Positions 48,835 through 57,009 of a DNA stretch of 64,000 nucleotides are shown here, piece by piece (the stretch's first letter is position 1; each line of letters starts with the position of its first letter). The position numbers and the translations under genes were made by a program. Under the pieces are notes generated by a model. The model searched no databases and was not told the origin of the DNA. It was given only the letters and a program-made list of their open reading frames with translations. The DNA comes from Cupriavidus necator. Its GTDB lineage: Bacteria; Pseudomonadota; Gammaproteobacteria; Burkholderiales; Burkholderiaceae. The DNA lies in assembly GCF_013141915.1 (NCBI RefSeq), contig NZ_SROX01000003.1, forward strand, positions 1 through 64,000, given 5' to 3'.

Positions 48835-49072
48835 GCGGGCGGCGGCGATCCGCTGGATCCAGGATCAGATGGCCGACTATGGGCTGACGATGGAAGAGCT
48901 AAAAGCGGCGGGGTGCTTCGATCCGCCGCCCCCGCCCCCACCGCCTCCGCCGCCCGTGGTCTGCTACCGCAATGCCGAGGGACTGACCTGGGATGGGCAG
49001 GGCGAGATGCCGTCCTGGCTGAAGCGCGCGGTCAATGCAGGGCAGAGCGTGGAGTTTTTTCGGGCCGGATAA
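48818..49072 (+). CDS. Small H-NS-family protein with proline tract
   Basis: An 84-residue protein. IRWIQDQMADYGLTMEELKA is a short helical N terminus, then a run of 11 prolines, then VCYRNAEGLTWDGQGEMPSW, the C-terminal DNA-binding core of H-NS/Bv3F-type proteins with the AT-minor-groove loop (here GQGE instead of GRGR). It overlaps the end of tnpT by 17 bp. An earlier in-frame ATG at 48782 is possible. A second, mutated copy lies at 56443. It may silence the AT-richer cargo that follows. Confidence 0.7.
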   Translation: MTAKTERAAAIRWIQDQMADYGLTMEELKAAGCFDPPPPPPPPPPPVVCYRNAEGLTWDGQGEMPSWLKRAVNAGQSVEFFRAG

Positions 49073-49482
49073 ACGAAGCTCGGCTGCTGCGAGGGATATA
49101 TTTTCCTTTCCAATCATAGGTTTACAGAGGATATGGCGGATTTGGGAATCCCGGGTGTCCCTCTGGAAGACCTTGAGGAGGGCCAGCAGACCAAGCGGCG
49201 ATGTCCTGGGCCGCGCGTGGAGCGAATCGCACTGATGATGTCCAAAAGCGCGTTAGCTGGGTCATCGTACTTTTTGTAAAAAATGGCGGTAGCGGACCGC
49301 TGAGCCACCTCTTGCACGGTCTCTCTGCGCCTTGGATCACCACGTGGCATTTGTAAGTCATTGATAGATTGACACTTTCTGCAGGTCGTCGTCAGGAAAT
49401 GCACGGAAAGTACGATGACCCCTACCATCGGGCCACCGCCAAGGGCTATATTGCAGGCGGCCGAACAACCAGAAAAACTCTA
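49073..49482. other. Transition into cargo module A
   Basis: About 410 bp. It contains AATCCCGGGTGTCCCTC (49147-49163), repeated with one or two changes after the second H-NS-like copy. A minus-strand frame reading GDPRRRETVQEVAQRSATAI then FYKKYDDPANALLDIISAIR (about 49230-49350) looks like protein but has no start or domain and is probably a relic. Confidence 0.4.
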
Positions 49483-50475
49483 ATGATTGATATATCGAAT
49501 GCTCAACTCGACCCATATCGCGGTTTCCATTATTTTCATGAAGATCTGAATATTTACCTGAAGGTAGCCCTCTCCTCCGCATTGTTGTTAGTTCGTCATT
49601 CGGCTGAGCCGCAGGATTCAGACAAGTTGCACGATCTTATAAAGCTTGCGCATCCGTCTTGGAATACCCCGCCTGTCAGAGATATGTCAATAGACATTCA
49701 GCGAAGAACTCACGCTTCCATCTCAGCCTTTGCCCTAATCTCTGTCTTCTCAGCATTTGATGACTTCCTCATCGGGACGAAAGCGGAGTTGCATCGATTT
49801 TATTCGGCCACAGAGTCATCCAGGCATATCGGAATGAATAAAGCGACACCGACAATTATAGAGGAAACAAATATTAACGACGGCGAAGAAAATGATGATG
49901 ATGACGACTCGGAAGAACGACTGCGCGCTTTCTATGCCAAAAACGGATGGGACGGAAGGTCGATCGATCCGATCTTAAAGGTGGTAAGGTACTTTCGACT
50001 TTGTCGAAACTGCATCGCTCATCGAAACGGGCGTGCGTCGCGCGCACTTGTCAAACATTCTTCTGATGCAGACGTACATAAGCTGGTGAGTAACCTCTTG
50101 GACAAGGCATCCAACGGTCTTCGAAAGTACGTGATCAACGAGGATGTTTTTATCGAACCTACCCAAGCGATTCTCTGCTCTCATTTGCTTCGAAAGATCG
50201 CGCTGGATGCAAACAAAAAACTTCTAGGTACGCTTGGGTTTGATGGGTTCCTGCGGTCGGTAGCACATCACACAATGTTCAGTGAGACTATCGTGCGATC
50301 TGATGCTTACAAAACTCCTGAGGCAGTATTGAATTTCGCCCTAACGGACCGCTATCGAGCGACGATGTCAAATCGAGAGGAGTGTATCCAAGAAATGAAG
50401 CGTCTTGGTCTATGGAAAAAATACATGAGCGAGTTTGAGCGAAAGTACGGTACCGGTTATCTGTCCGAATACTAA
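49483..50475 (+). CDS. HEPN-motif protein, putative RNase
   Basis: A 330-residue protein of unknown family with lower GC than its neighbours. RYFRLCRNCIAHRNGRAS contains RNCIAH, the R-N-x3-H motif of catalytic HEPN ribonucleases, in a helical context. An acidic stretch (GEENDDDDDSEER) precedes it. Similar sequences act in abortive-infection and toxin systems; function here is inferred. The start is uncertain: 49483 is chosen by composition, and 49369 or 49399 are possible upstream. It stands alone, without an obvious antitoxin. Confidence 0.65.
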   Translation: MIDISNAQLDPYRGFHYFHEDLNIYLKVALSSALLLVRHSAEPQDSDKLHDLIKLAHPSWNTPPVRDMSIDIQRRTHASISAFALISVFSAFDDFLIGTKAELHRFYSATESSRHIGMNKATPTIIEETNINDGEENDDDDDSEERLRAFYAKNGWDGRSIDPILKVVRYFRLCRNCIAHRNGRASRALVKHSSDADVHKLVSNLLDKASNGLRKYVINEDVFIEPTQAILCSHLLRKIALDANKKLLGTLGFDGFLRSVAHHTMFSETIVRSDAYKTPEAVLNFALTDRYRATMSNREECIQEMKRLGLWKKYMSEFERKYGTGYLSEY

Positions 50476-50794
50476 GGACACCAAAATGATGGTCGGAACG
50501 CTCCGCAACTGAGCGAGCGGACCTTCGGATGCCCGACCGGGTCGCTGCTCGAGCGACCGGAACCGGCTACAGCCGTTGCCGCTTCAGCCATTCCTGGTTG
50601 GCGACGGTTAGTTGCAGTGCTGGGCCAGGAAGAACGTGAGGCTGGCGTTGCCCGGGCACAGAGATAAGGCACGATATCGTCCGCTGACCATGCCAAGGTG
50701 GCTAGCGGTTGTTGTGCCGAACCGGTTGCCCGCAGTCCGGAACCAGCCGGGCAAGGCGCGACGAAATTGCGCCGCCCTCGGCCCAGGGATAGTC
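50476..50794. other. Intergenic, no gene seen
   Basis: 319 bp of high-GC sequence with only shadow-like open frames. No RNA gene or terminator was recognised. Confidence 0.35.
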
Positions 50795-50986
50795 TTACCG
50801 ACTGCTTCGCACGGCCTCGAGCATGGACTGTCCTTGACGCGTCAGACGAGGGTAAGCATGGCCGCGGGCATGTCCGCGCTCGATCGTGACCAGTTTTTGG
50901 CCATCTAATTGATCTGGCTCGAGGTCATCAATCCCCTGCGCATCGCCAATCAGCAGTAGCGCGGCGATTTCGTGCGGACTCAGCAC
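50795..50986 (-). CDS. Small conserved-looking protein, GTG start
   Basis: A 63-residue protein: begins VLSPHEIAALLLIGDAQGID, continues DLEPDQLDGQKLVTIER and ends LTRQGQSMLEAVRSSR. The helix-turn pattern and 'LTRQGQ' resemble winged-helix ends. The GTG at 50986 is preceded by a perfect AAAGGAGG with ideal spacing, which strongly supports translation. No function can be assigned. Confidence 0.6.
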   Translation of the reverse strand: MLSPHEIAALLLIGDAQGIDDLEPDQLDGQKLVTIERGHARGHAYPRLTRQGQSMLEAVRSSR

Positions 50987-51140
50987 GTCGGCCTCCTTTG
51001 TCGGCGTCGGAAGACGGAAACTCCGACCGCTGGTCCGTGGATCGAGTGCCACGGAGGACGATGAGAACGGCAGTGAATGCATCGGTGCGAGGAACCTGCC
51101 GGTAGGGTACGCCGAACGTTCAAGGCCTGCGGCCAAGATG

Positions 51141-51170
51141 CGCCCTTATGCTCTTCAGCGCATAAGGGCG
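51141..51170. repeat. Perfect 10-bp stem hairpin
   Basis: CGCCCTTATG and CATAAGGGCG flank a 10-base loop. No U tract; it may be a small-RNA hairpin, a terminator or a protein site. Confidence 0.5.
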
Positions 51171-51561
51171 GGGGCGACTCTCGGGTGGGCTTGGCCACCG
51201 ATTCGGCGGTAGTGAATTCAGGCCGCCCTTGTATTCCGGAAACCTCATGGCATGTAGCCGGGTGCGCCAGGTTCTGCCATAGGTCGGCAACTCATCGCCT
51301 TGGATCGCCCCCTCGATCAACGGCGCAGGAGACCCCGCGGGGTAGAACTTGCCGGGCCCGACCTCCACTGCTTAGCCGCAGAGCGGGAACGTTGCTCGAG
51401 ATGGGCGTCGAGGAAGACAAGGGGGCACGAACGTGTCTGCGCTTGATGCTGGAAAGTCGGCTGCGGGCCATGGTCAGCGGCGTCAACCTTGAGCCGGCGA
51501 CGGATTGTGAATGATAGAACTCATTGTTCGGCGCAGCTCTTTCGCTAAATGACGTTTGCTA

Positions 51562-51600
51562 AATTTTCTCAGTGAGAATCTTGCGAATGTTGAGAAAATT
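51562..51600. promoter_or_regulatory. Inverted repeat upstream of module A operon
   Basis: AATTTTCTCA (51562-51571) and TGAGAAAATT (51591-51600) are perfect inverted 10-mers 19 bases apart, 43 bp before the 51643 gene. This is a plausible operator for the Xre-type antitoxin or for the IF2N-like protein. Confidence 0.5.
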
Positions 51601-51642
51601 GAGTAGCCTCTGGGAATCATCCACAGTTCGTCTGCCTCTGAC

Positions 51643-52287
51643 ATGAGTTCCTATTCTAGTGTGGCCGATCTGGCCGCCCGCATGCGTATCGAGCCGGACA
51701 CGCTTCTCGAGAGGCTTCGGGAAGCGGGGGTGAACAAAGCAGACGACCGCGAGCCCGTCTACGAGGCCGATGTCGCCGCGCTCAGTGCGCTTTATCGGAA
51801 GCTGCTCGGCCCGCGGACGATCGAGATCGCCGCCGAGGTGCGCGGGGAAGCGGATCCGGGTCTGGAGACGCCGGCGAAGCCTAAGGTCAATCGCGTCATC
51901 CTGGTGGGCCAGCTGGGCGAGGGTCCCGAAGTACGGTGCCTGCCGTCCGACGCGCCGGTCGCGAACATCCGCCTCGCAGTGGCCCACCGTTACTGGCGAC
52001 TTCTGAGGGATGTCGTCGAATTCGGGTATGACACCAGGGAGACGCGCGCACTCCTGTATCTAGACCTGCTGGGAGGACACGTTCCGGCCAGATTGACGGC
52101 AGTCGTTCGCCGTCTTGTGCGCAGCGCTCTTCGCGCCTCGATTGCGGAATCCCGGCGGACGCACCGCCTTTCTGCTTTGGCCGCTCAGGTCCGGTCCTTC
52201 CTCGCTGGTCATGTAGTGTCGTGCCACCACGCCGACCGGGAGGCGACGATTCACCCGGCCTTTGCCCCGCCGGTTGCGGTCATTTGA
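51643..52287 (+). CDS. IF2N domain - partial SSB chimera
   Basis: A 214-residue protein of unusual make-up. Residues 4-50 (SVADLAARMRIEPDTLLERL then REAGVNKADD) match the IF2N/VBS-type N-terminal domain of initiation factor IF-2. Residues about 80-120 (KPKVNRVILVGQLGEGPEVR then CLPSDAPVANIRLAVAHRYW) match the start of single-stranded DNA-binding protein. From there the SSB fold does not continue; the rest is helical and unidentified (YDTRETRALLYLDLLGGHVP). It lies 11 bp before the Xre-type antitoxin gene. It could be a fusion pseudogene or a genuine DNA-binding adaptor. Confidence 0.6.
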   Translation: MSSYSSVADLAARMRIEPDTLLERLREAGVNKADDREPVYEADVAALSALYRKLLGPRTIEIAAEVRGEADPGLETPAKPKVNRVILVGQLGEGPEVRCLPSDAPVANIRLAVAHRYWRLLRDVVEFGYDTRETRALLYLDLLGGHVPARLTAVVRRLVRSALRASIAESRRTHRLSALAAQVRSFLAGHVVSCHHADREATIHPAFAPPVAVI

Positions 52288-52298
52288 AGGAGTTTGAT

Positions 52299-52919
52299 AT
52301 GACACCGCGTTTTCACGCGCCGGCTGCCGTCGCACCCGGCCCCCAACTGGTCGAGAAATTGGTCCACGACATTGACGAGCAACTGGAGCAGACCATCGAC
52401 GCTGGCGAGCGTGCCCGCGTAATGGCCATTGTGCGCCAGTGCCTGACGGCAACGCTCTCCAGCCCCGCCTCGGCGGCGGCAGTCGAAGACCGCCTCGCCG
52501 TGTCATATCTGAAGCCCTCGGAGGTCATTGCGCAAGGTCTGGTGGCCATGTCGCAGGCGACGCTGTATCGCGCGGTGGAGGATGCACGCTTTTATTGTGT
52601 CACCCCCCGCGGCAAGGCGATTGGCCGCGCATTCCCGGCCTGGCAATTCGCGCCGCCGGTGCCCGAGTTGCTGACTCCGGTCCTGCGCCAGATGAAAAAC
52701 CTGCCGAGCAGCGAAATCCATGCGTTCTGGGTGACGCCGGTTGACGCCTTCGACGACCTGACGCCGGCCGAGTTGCTGGCGGGCAGGGCGTTCGAATCGC
52801 GAGCGGCGCTAACTGCTGCGCAGCGTGGCCACCTTGCTCAAGCCGCAAGCGAGCGGCAGGGCAGGGTGATCACGCAGCTGGCCGCGCTGTCCTCGCGCAG
52901 TTCGGATCTGATCAGTTGA
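52299..52919 (+). CDS. Xre/ParS-type antitoxin of a RES toxin
   Basis: A 206-residue protein with LAVSYLKPSEVIAQGLVAMS then QATLYRAVEDARFYCVTPRG, a DNA-binding core. VPELLTPVLRQMKNLPSSEI then HAFWVTPVDAFDDLTPAELL resembles the toxin-binding (MbcA/ParS/Xre) C-terminal domain in which the final WF/TP...L...PAELL motif contacts the RES toxin. GAAGGAG lies eight bases before the ATG. Its stop overlaps the toxin start (TGATG). Longer than typical Xre antitoxins (about 150 residues). Confidence 0.72.
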   Translation: MTPRFHAPAAVAPGPQLVEKLVHDIDEQLEQTIDAGERARVMAIVRQCLTATLSSPASAAAVEDRLAVSYLKPSEVIAQGLVAMSQATLYRAVEDARFYCVTPRGKAIGRAFPAWQFAPPVPELLTPVLRQMKNLPSSEIHAFWVTPVDAFDDLTPAELLAGRAFESRAALTAAQRGHLAQAASERQGRVITQLAALSSRSSDLIS

Positions 52920-53632
52920 TGTTGATACCAAGAGAATTTGTCGTACCGGCTTCGATTGCCGCTACTCTTCCTACCCTTGACCATTTGCGTCGGGCGCTGG
53001 ACGGCGCGGTGGTCTTCGTGCCGGCCGGCACCCGGATTGTCCGCGCCGTCCGGCATCCGGCCGCGGTCATCCCGCCACACGTGGAGCGCACCTACCGATT
53101 CGGACCGCCCGCCGCATTGGCCGGTGAGGGAGGGCGTTACCCGATCTACTGGATGTATGCCGCCCAGGATCTCACGACTGCACTGTGGGAATCCGGCTTC
53201 TGCACGAACGACATCACGCAGCCGGGCACGTTCTATATCCCCCGAGCCATTGCGGAGACGGGCCTGATCGCGACCTTCACCGTGCAAGCGGATATCCCCA
53301 TCCTCGATCTTGACGGCACCGTTCTCAGCAAGCTGGGCATTTATGATCGCATCCACGAGGGCGAATACGACTGGTGTCAGTGGTTCGGCCTGCGGATGTT
53401 CGACGTCCTGGCGAGCTTTGCCGACGGCGGCGCACCGATCGGTTTTCGCTATCCGTCGCGTAAGCATAAGGGCCATCTTGCGCTGGCTGTGCAATCCGGC
53501 TCACTGGGGCAATGGCGCCGCCAGGTCGATGTGCAGGTCGTGCGCTTCTCTGAAATGCCCGAGTTCAACGCGCTCCGGAGGGACAGCAGCTACGCGGAGC
53601 CCTTCGAGGGGGGATTTACGGTGGACCGATGA
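52919..53632 (+). CDS. RES-domain NAD+-degrading toxin
   Basis: A 237-residue RES protein. RIVRAVRHPAAVIP, the conserved Arg in ERTYRFGPP, YWMYAAQDLTTALWESGFCT with the Glu, and a C-terminal SSYAEP region are the Arg-Glu-Ser landmarks behind the family name. RES toxins phosphorolyse or hydrolyse NAD+. Start ATG at 52919 is inside the antitoxin stop. It is somewhat longer than compact RES toxins (150-180 residues). Confidence 0.8.
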   Translation: MLIPREFVVPASIAATLPTLDHLRRALDGAVVFVPAGTRIVRAVRHPAAVIPPHVERTYRFGPPAALAGEGGRYPIYWMYAAQDLTTALWESGFCTNDITQPGTFYIPRAIAETGLIATFTVQADIPILDLDGTVLSKLGIYDRIHEGEYDWCQWFGLRMFDVLASFADGGAPIGFRYPSRKHKGHLALAVQSGSLGQWRRQVDVQVVRFSEMPEFNALRRDSSYAEPFEGGFTVDR

Positions 53633-53644
53633 GTCGGCTCTCCC

Positions 53645-53764
53645 ATGTGCAGCGGTTGCGGGGTGCGGCATGGCTACGACAGCTATGGTGATGCCGGGAC
53701 GGGTCCATTGCTCGGCTCATGCTATGCAGAACGGCCCACACGAATGGCGGCTTGGCTGGAATAG
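53645..53764 (+). CDS. Possible 39-residue Cys-rich peptide
   Basis: ATG 53645 to TAG 53764 encodes MCSGCGVRHGYDSYGDAGTG followed by PLLGSCYAERPTRMAAWLE. CxxC near the start and a later CY pair look like a minimal zinc finger. No clear ribosome site. It lies between the RES toxin and the helicase. Confidence 0.35.
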   Translation: MCSGCGVRHGYDSYGDAGTGPLLGSCYAERPTRMAAWLE

Positions 53765-53787
53765 GAATCGGATAAAGGAGTCAGTGG

Positions 53788-56262
53788 ATGTTTGATTTCG
53801 GATCGTTGGCGAAGACGACGGCGGCTGAAGTGCCGGCGACGCTTGCCGAATTGTTCAAGCAACTGGATAGAAGGGCTACCCATACGGGCTTGCGCCCGGC
53901 GCAGCTTGCAGCGCTCGCTGCGTTGGATCTGCAGCTCGTACAGCGCGACGTGATCATGAAGCTCAGCACGGGCTCGGGTAAGACCATCCTCGGCCTGATC
54001 TATGCGGAGATGATGCGCCGCAAGTACAAGGGGGAGCCCGTCGTCTATCTGTGCCCGACAAGGCAGCTTGTCGAACAAGTTGTCGCCACTGGGCAGGCAA
54101 TTGGCGTGAGTGTCTCCACCTTTGGCACCGGCCTTCCCTACGCGGCCATGAGCGGTGATGCCATTCTTGCTTGCACGTACGACAAGCTGTTCACAAGCGG
54201 CTCAGTCTTCGAGAGCCAGGCGATCCGGCCCTCGGCCATCGTGCTCGATGACGTGCATGCTGGCACCGAACGTGTGCGAAAGTACTATACCGTCCAAGTG
54301 CCGGCAGAGTGTCTCGATCAGCTCCGGACTTTGCTTAGGCCCTTGTGCGAACCAACCGATGCTGCGACGTGGGCCGGCATCATGAAGAATGATGTCGCTT
54401 CCCTGTATGAAGTGCCGTACTGGATCTGGGCACAGGTGTGCGGTCAGGTGGCACAGATACTGGATCCTCACAAGACGGAAAAGTCGCTGCGGTTCACCTG
54501 GCCAAACATCGCGCGCTATCTCGAACTGGCGCGCTGCTGCATTTCGGGCGTGTCCGCCGAAATTGTGCTGCAGGTCCCGCCGGTTGAGGAGGTGTCCGCC
54601 TATGCCGGAGCCAAGCACCGGCTGTTCATGTCGGCCAGTATCAAGGATATCTCGGGGCTGATTGCCGTGCTGGGTTGCGACCCAGCGGCGTACGGGCGCA
54701 TTGTCGAGCCGGCTGAAGATGAGGGGGCCGGTGAGCGCATGATCCTGCCGACATCCCTCATCAGTGCAGAATGCAAGAAGGAGGAGATCGCCGCCGTCTG
54801 CGCCCAACTTTCCAAGCAGACCAACGTCGTCGTGCTGACAACCTCGGCGGCACAAGCGAAGACCTGGACCGATGCTGGTGCCACGTTGTCTCAGGACACC
54901 GAGTTCGCCGGCGCACTGGAGCGGCTTCGCACCACGATCGGCAACTATGTCGTTTTTGCGCAGCGCTTTGATGGCGTCGACTTGCCCGACGACGCTTGCC
55001 GCATTCTGGTGATCGACGGTATCCCGAGCGGTGAGCGCATCACCGACCAAGCCGATGCTTTCCGTCAGAAGGACAGTCCCGAGTACGAAGTCAGAACTGT
55101 CAACAAGTTCGAGCAGGCACTGGGGCGCGCAGTCCGGTCGAGCGCGGACTATGCGGCGGTCCTGTTGGTTGGCCCCGACATCGCGGCATTCATCGGCCGC
55201 AAGAACGTCGTCGCGCTTCTTGAAGCGCGGACGCGTCTGCAACTGGATCTCGGTCGAGAACTTGCACAGAACGCGGGAAAGGGCAGGCCTATTTCCGCCG
55301 TGATCGCGGAGATGGGGCAGGCCCTGCTGGGCCGCAATGAGGGCTGGAAGGAAGCGCACCGTGTGCGCGTCAAAGTTCAGGCAAGGCAGCCCAGACCAGC
55401 TGCACTGACTCCATTCGAAGCGGCTGCGGTGGCGATGCGGGAAGCGTGGATGCTGGCCAAAGCCAAGAACTTCCAGGGGGCGGTCACCCGCTTGCGGGAG
55501 GCGGCGAACGCGTCCCAATTGCATCCTATCCAGAAGGCCGAGATCCTCTATTGGGTTGCGACGTATCTCAATCAGTTCAGTCCCGCCCAAGCGGCGGAGA
55601 CGTACAAGGCCGTCTTCGCAGCGAACACCAAGTTTCCGCGACCGGAGCAGGTCGCAGATCGCAAGTTCGCGCGGCTGACCAATCAGGCAATTGCCGTGTG
55701 CCAGGCGTTCAGCAGCTTTGCCTCTGCCAATGCAGCTGTGGCGCGATTGGACGAGGTCCGTGCGAAGCTTTCGTACGGCAATTCGGCAGAGGTCGTCGAG
55801 CGTGGTCTGCATGAACTAGGCGAACTGCTCGGCGCGACCTCCAATCGCCCGGAGAAGGAGACCGGTCGGGGACCGGATGTTCTCTGGCTGTTCGATGACT
55901 GCGGGCTCTGCATTGAAGCGAAAAGCGAGAAGACTGCGCCCATCTTCAAGACAGAGGCAGCGCAACTCGTCCTCAGCATGCAGTGGTGTGATGATTCGCT
56001 GGCCCCAGGTACACCCAAGCCAGTACCGGTGTTTGCGACCAATGTCACGGCAGCCGACCGGGCAGAGGACATTGGCTTCGGTCCTCGCCTGCTGAGCGAA
56101 GCGGTGCTGATGAGCATCATCGATCGTCTGCGGCAGGTTGTGCTAAGCCTTACCTTCGATGGGCCGCTCTTCACCGATCCAGCAACGGTTGGCCGGCGGT
56201 TGAATGAGTGCGGCGTTGCTGGTGCCCAGATTGTCGGAAGTCTGCCAGCGATGAAGCCGTAG
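53788..56262 (+). CDS. DEAD/DEAH helicase with nuclease-like C terminus
   Basis: An 824-residue superfamily-2 helicase. Motif I is KLSTGSGKT (residues 58-66), motif Ia YLCPTRQLVEQ, motif II VLDDVHAG, motif VI EQALGRAVRSS. After residue about 530 come a helical region with TPR-like stretches, then RGPDVLWLFDDCGLCIEAKS, which has the D-x(n)-ExK spacing of PD-(D/E)xK nucleases. A helicase-nuclease is a common defence architecture. It has its own ribosome site (AAGGAG) and lies 155 bp after the RES toxin. Not assigned to a named system. Confidence 0.75.
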   Translation: MFDFGSLAKTTAAEVPATLAELFKQLDRRATHTGLRPAQLAALAALDLQLVQRDVIMKLSTGSGKTILGLIYAEMMRRKYKGEPVVYLCPTRQLVEQVVATGQAIGVSVSTFGTGLPYAAMSGDAILACTYDKLFTSGSVFESQAIRPSAIVLDDVHAGTERVRKYYTVQVPAECLDQLRTLLRPLCEPTDAATWAGIMKNDVASLYEVPYWIWAQVCGQVAQILDPHKTEKSLRFTWPNIARYLELARCCISGVSAEIVLQVPPVEEVSAYAGAKHRLFMSASIKDISGLIAVLGCDPAAYGRIVEPAEDEGAGERMILPTSLISAECKKEEIAAVCAQLSKQTNVVVLTTSAAQAKTWTDAGATLSQDTEFAGALERLRTTIGNYVVFAQRFDGVDLPDDACRILVIDGIPSGERITDQADAFRQKDSPEYEVRTVNKFEQALGRAVRSSADYAAVLLVGPDIAAFIGRKNVVALLEARTRLQLDLGRELAQNAGKGRPISAVIAEMGQALLGRNEGWKEAHRVRVKVQARQPRPAALTPFEAAAVAMREAWMLAKAKNFQGAVTRLREAANASQLHPIQKAEILYWVATYLNQFSPAQAAETYKAVFAANTKFPRPEQVADRKFARLTNQAIAVCQAFSSFASANAAVARLDEVRAKLSYGNSAEVVERGLHELGELLGATSNRPEKETGRGPDVLWLFDDCGLCIEAKSEKTAPIFKTEAAQLVLSMQWCDDSLAPGTPKPVPVFATNVTAADRAEDIGFGPRLLSEAVLMSIIDRLRQVVLSLTFDGPLFTDPATVGRRLNECGVAGAQIVGSLPAMKP

Positions 56263-56442
56263 TTCATGGCGGTGACTTCGGCCTCCCCGCCCGGCGCCCT
56301 GGAGCTGATTACACGGGCATCAGCCCTGCGCGCCTGGCCGCAGGGAATTCCGTCGGCGGACATCACCTGACGCTGGCGCGCGGCCGATGTCGATTCGATA
56401 CCTTCGCAGGGACGCTGCCCGGCCACTCGGATGACGGCAACG

Positions 56443-56691
56443 ATGGCAGCAAAAGCTGAGCGGGCGGACTCGATCCGCTGAATCCAGGCGCAGATGGCCG
56501 ACTATGGGTTGACACTGGAGGAACTGGAGGCGGCGGGGTGCTTTGATCCGCCCCCGCTGCCACCCTCACCGCCGGTGGTCTGCTATCGCAACGCGGAAGG
56601 GCTGCCCTGGGACGGGCAGGGCGAGATGCCGTCGTGGCTCAAGCGGGCGGTCAATGCGGGGCAGAGCGTGGAGTTTTTCCGGGTCGGATAA
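56443..56691 (+). pseudogene. Second H-NS-like copy with nonsense mutation
   Basis: From the ATG at 56443 the frame follows the 48818 gene (AAKAERADSIR) but meets TGA at 56479-56481 where the first copy has a Trp codon. After it the frame is intact: MADYGLTLEELEAAGCFDPP and VVCYRNAEGLPWDGQGEMPS. Reinitiation at ATG 56494 would give a 65-residue protein with the DNA-binding part. The proline tract is shorter and interrupted. Confidence 0.65.
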
Positions 56692-57009
56692 GGCGTTCGC
56701 ACAGAGCGGGGTACCGGGGTGCTGAAGATTTCAGGTTGCCGAGGATTGGCGGACTCCTTTCGAATCCCGGGCGCCCCTCAATGGGGTGCCATGGCCCGGG
56801 CGGTTTAGCGAAGCTCGCTTCAATGCACGATTAATGTTCTGCAGAAGTTGTCACAATCTGGACGCGTGAATGCAGTTCCAACGTTCAACGCGCGCGAGGT
56901 CGCCGATCGTGAGCATTAACTAGGATACACTAGCACGTCTTGCTACGGACATGCCGCACTGGAATTGTAGCGACTCCACAGAATAACAGTGCTGTGACAG
57001 ACGAGGGAG
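56692..57009. other. Junction between modules A and B
   Basis: 318 bp. It contains AATCCCGGGCGCCCCTC (56763-56779), shared with the end of the first H-NS-like copy, and a small hairpin (GCGCCCC / GGGGTGC, 56771-56789) that may terminate module A. From 56820 on AT content rises, consistent with the promoter of module B. Confidence 0.45.

Larger units (their letters stand above)
50987..51642. other. Intergenic with hairpin and operator-like repeat
   Basis: About 650 bp without a recognisable gene. It holds a hairpin at 51141-51170 and an inverted repeat at 51562-51600 (both listed separately). Confidence 0.4.

Noticed and set aside
48930..48962. Simple-repeat artefact (poly-proline codons)
   Set aside because: The flanking reading frame is conserved in the second copy, so it is a real linker and not a sequencing problem.
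49114..49428. 104-codon minus-strand gene before the HEPN protein
   Set aside because: Only its middle looks like protein, with no start signal or domain; listed as a possible relic only.
54202..55812. 536-codon frame opposite the helicase
   Set aside because: Helicase motifs on the plus strand are unambiguous; the antisense peptide is Arg/Leu/His-rich without a domain.
56740..56790. tRNA 3' fragment (TTCGAATCC)
   Set aside because: The T-arm-like word lacks a pairing stem and the equivalent position in the first repeat does not keep it.
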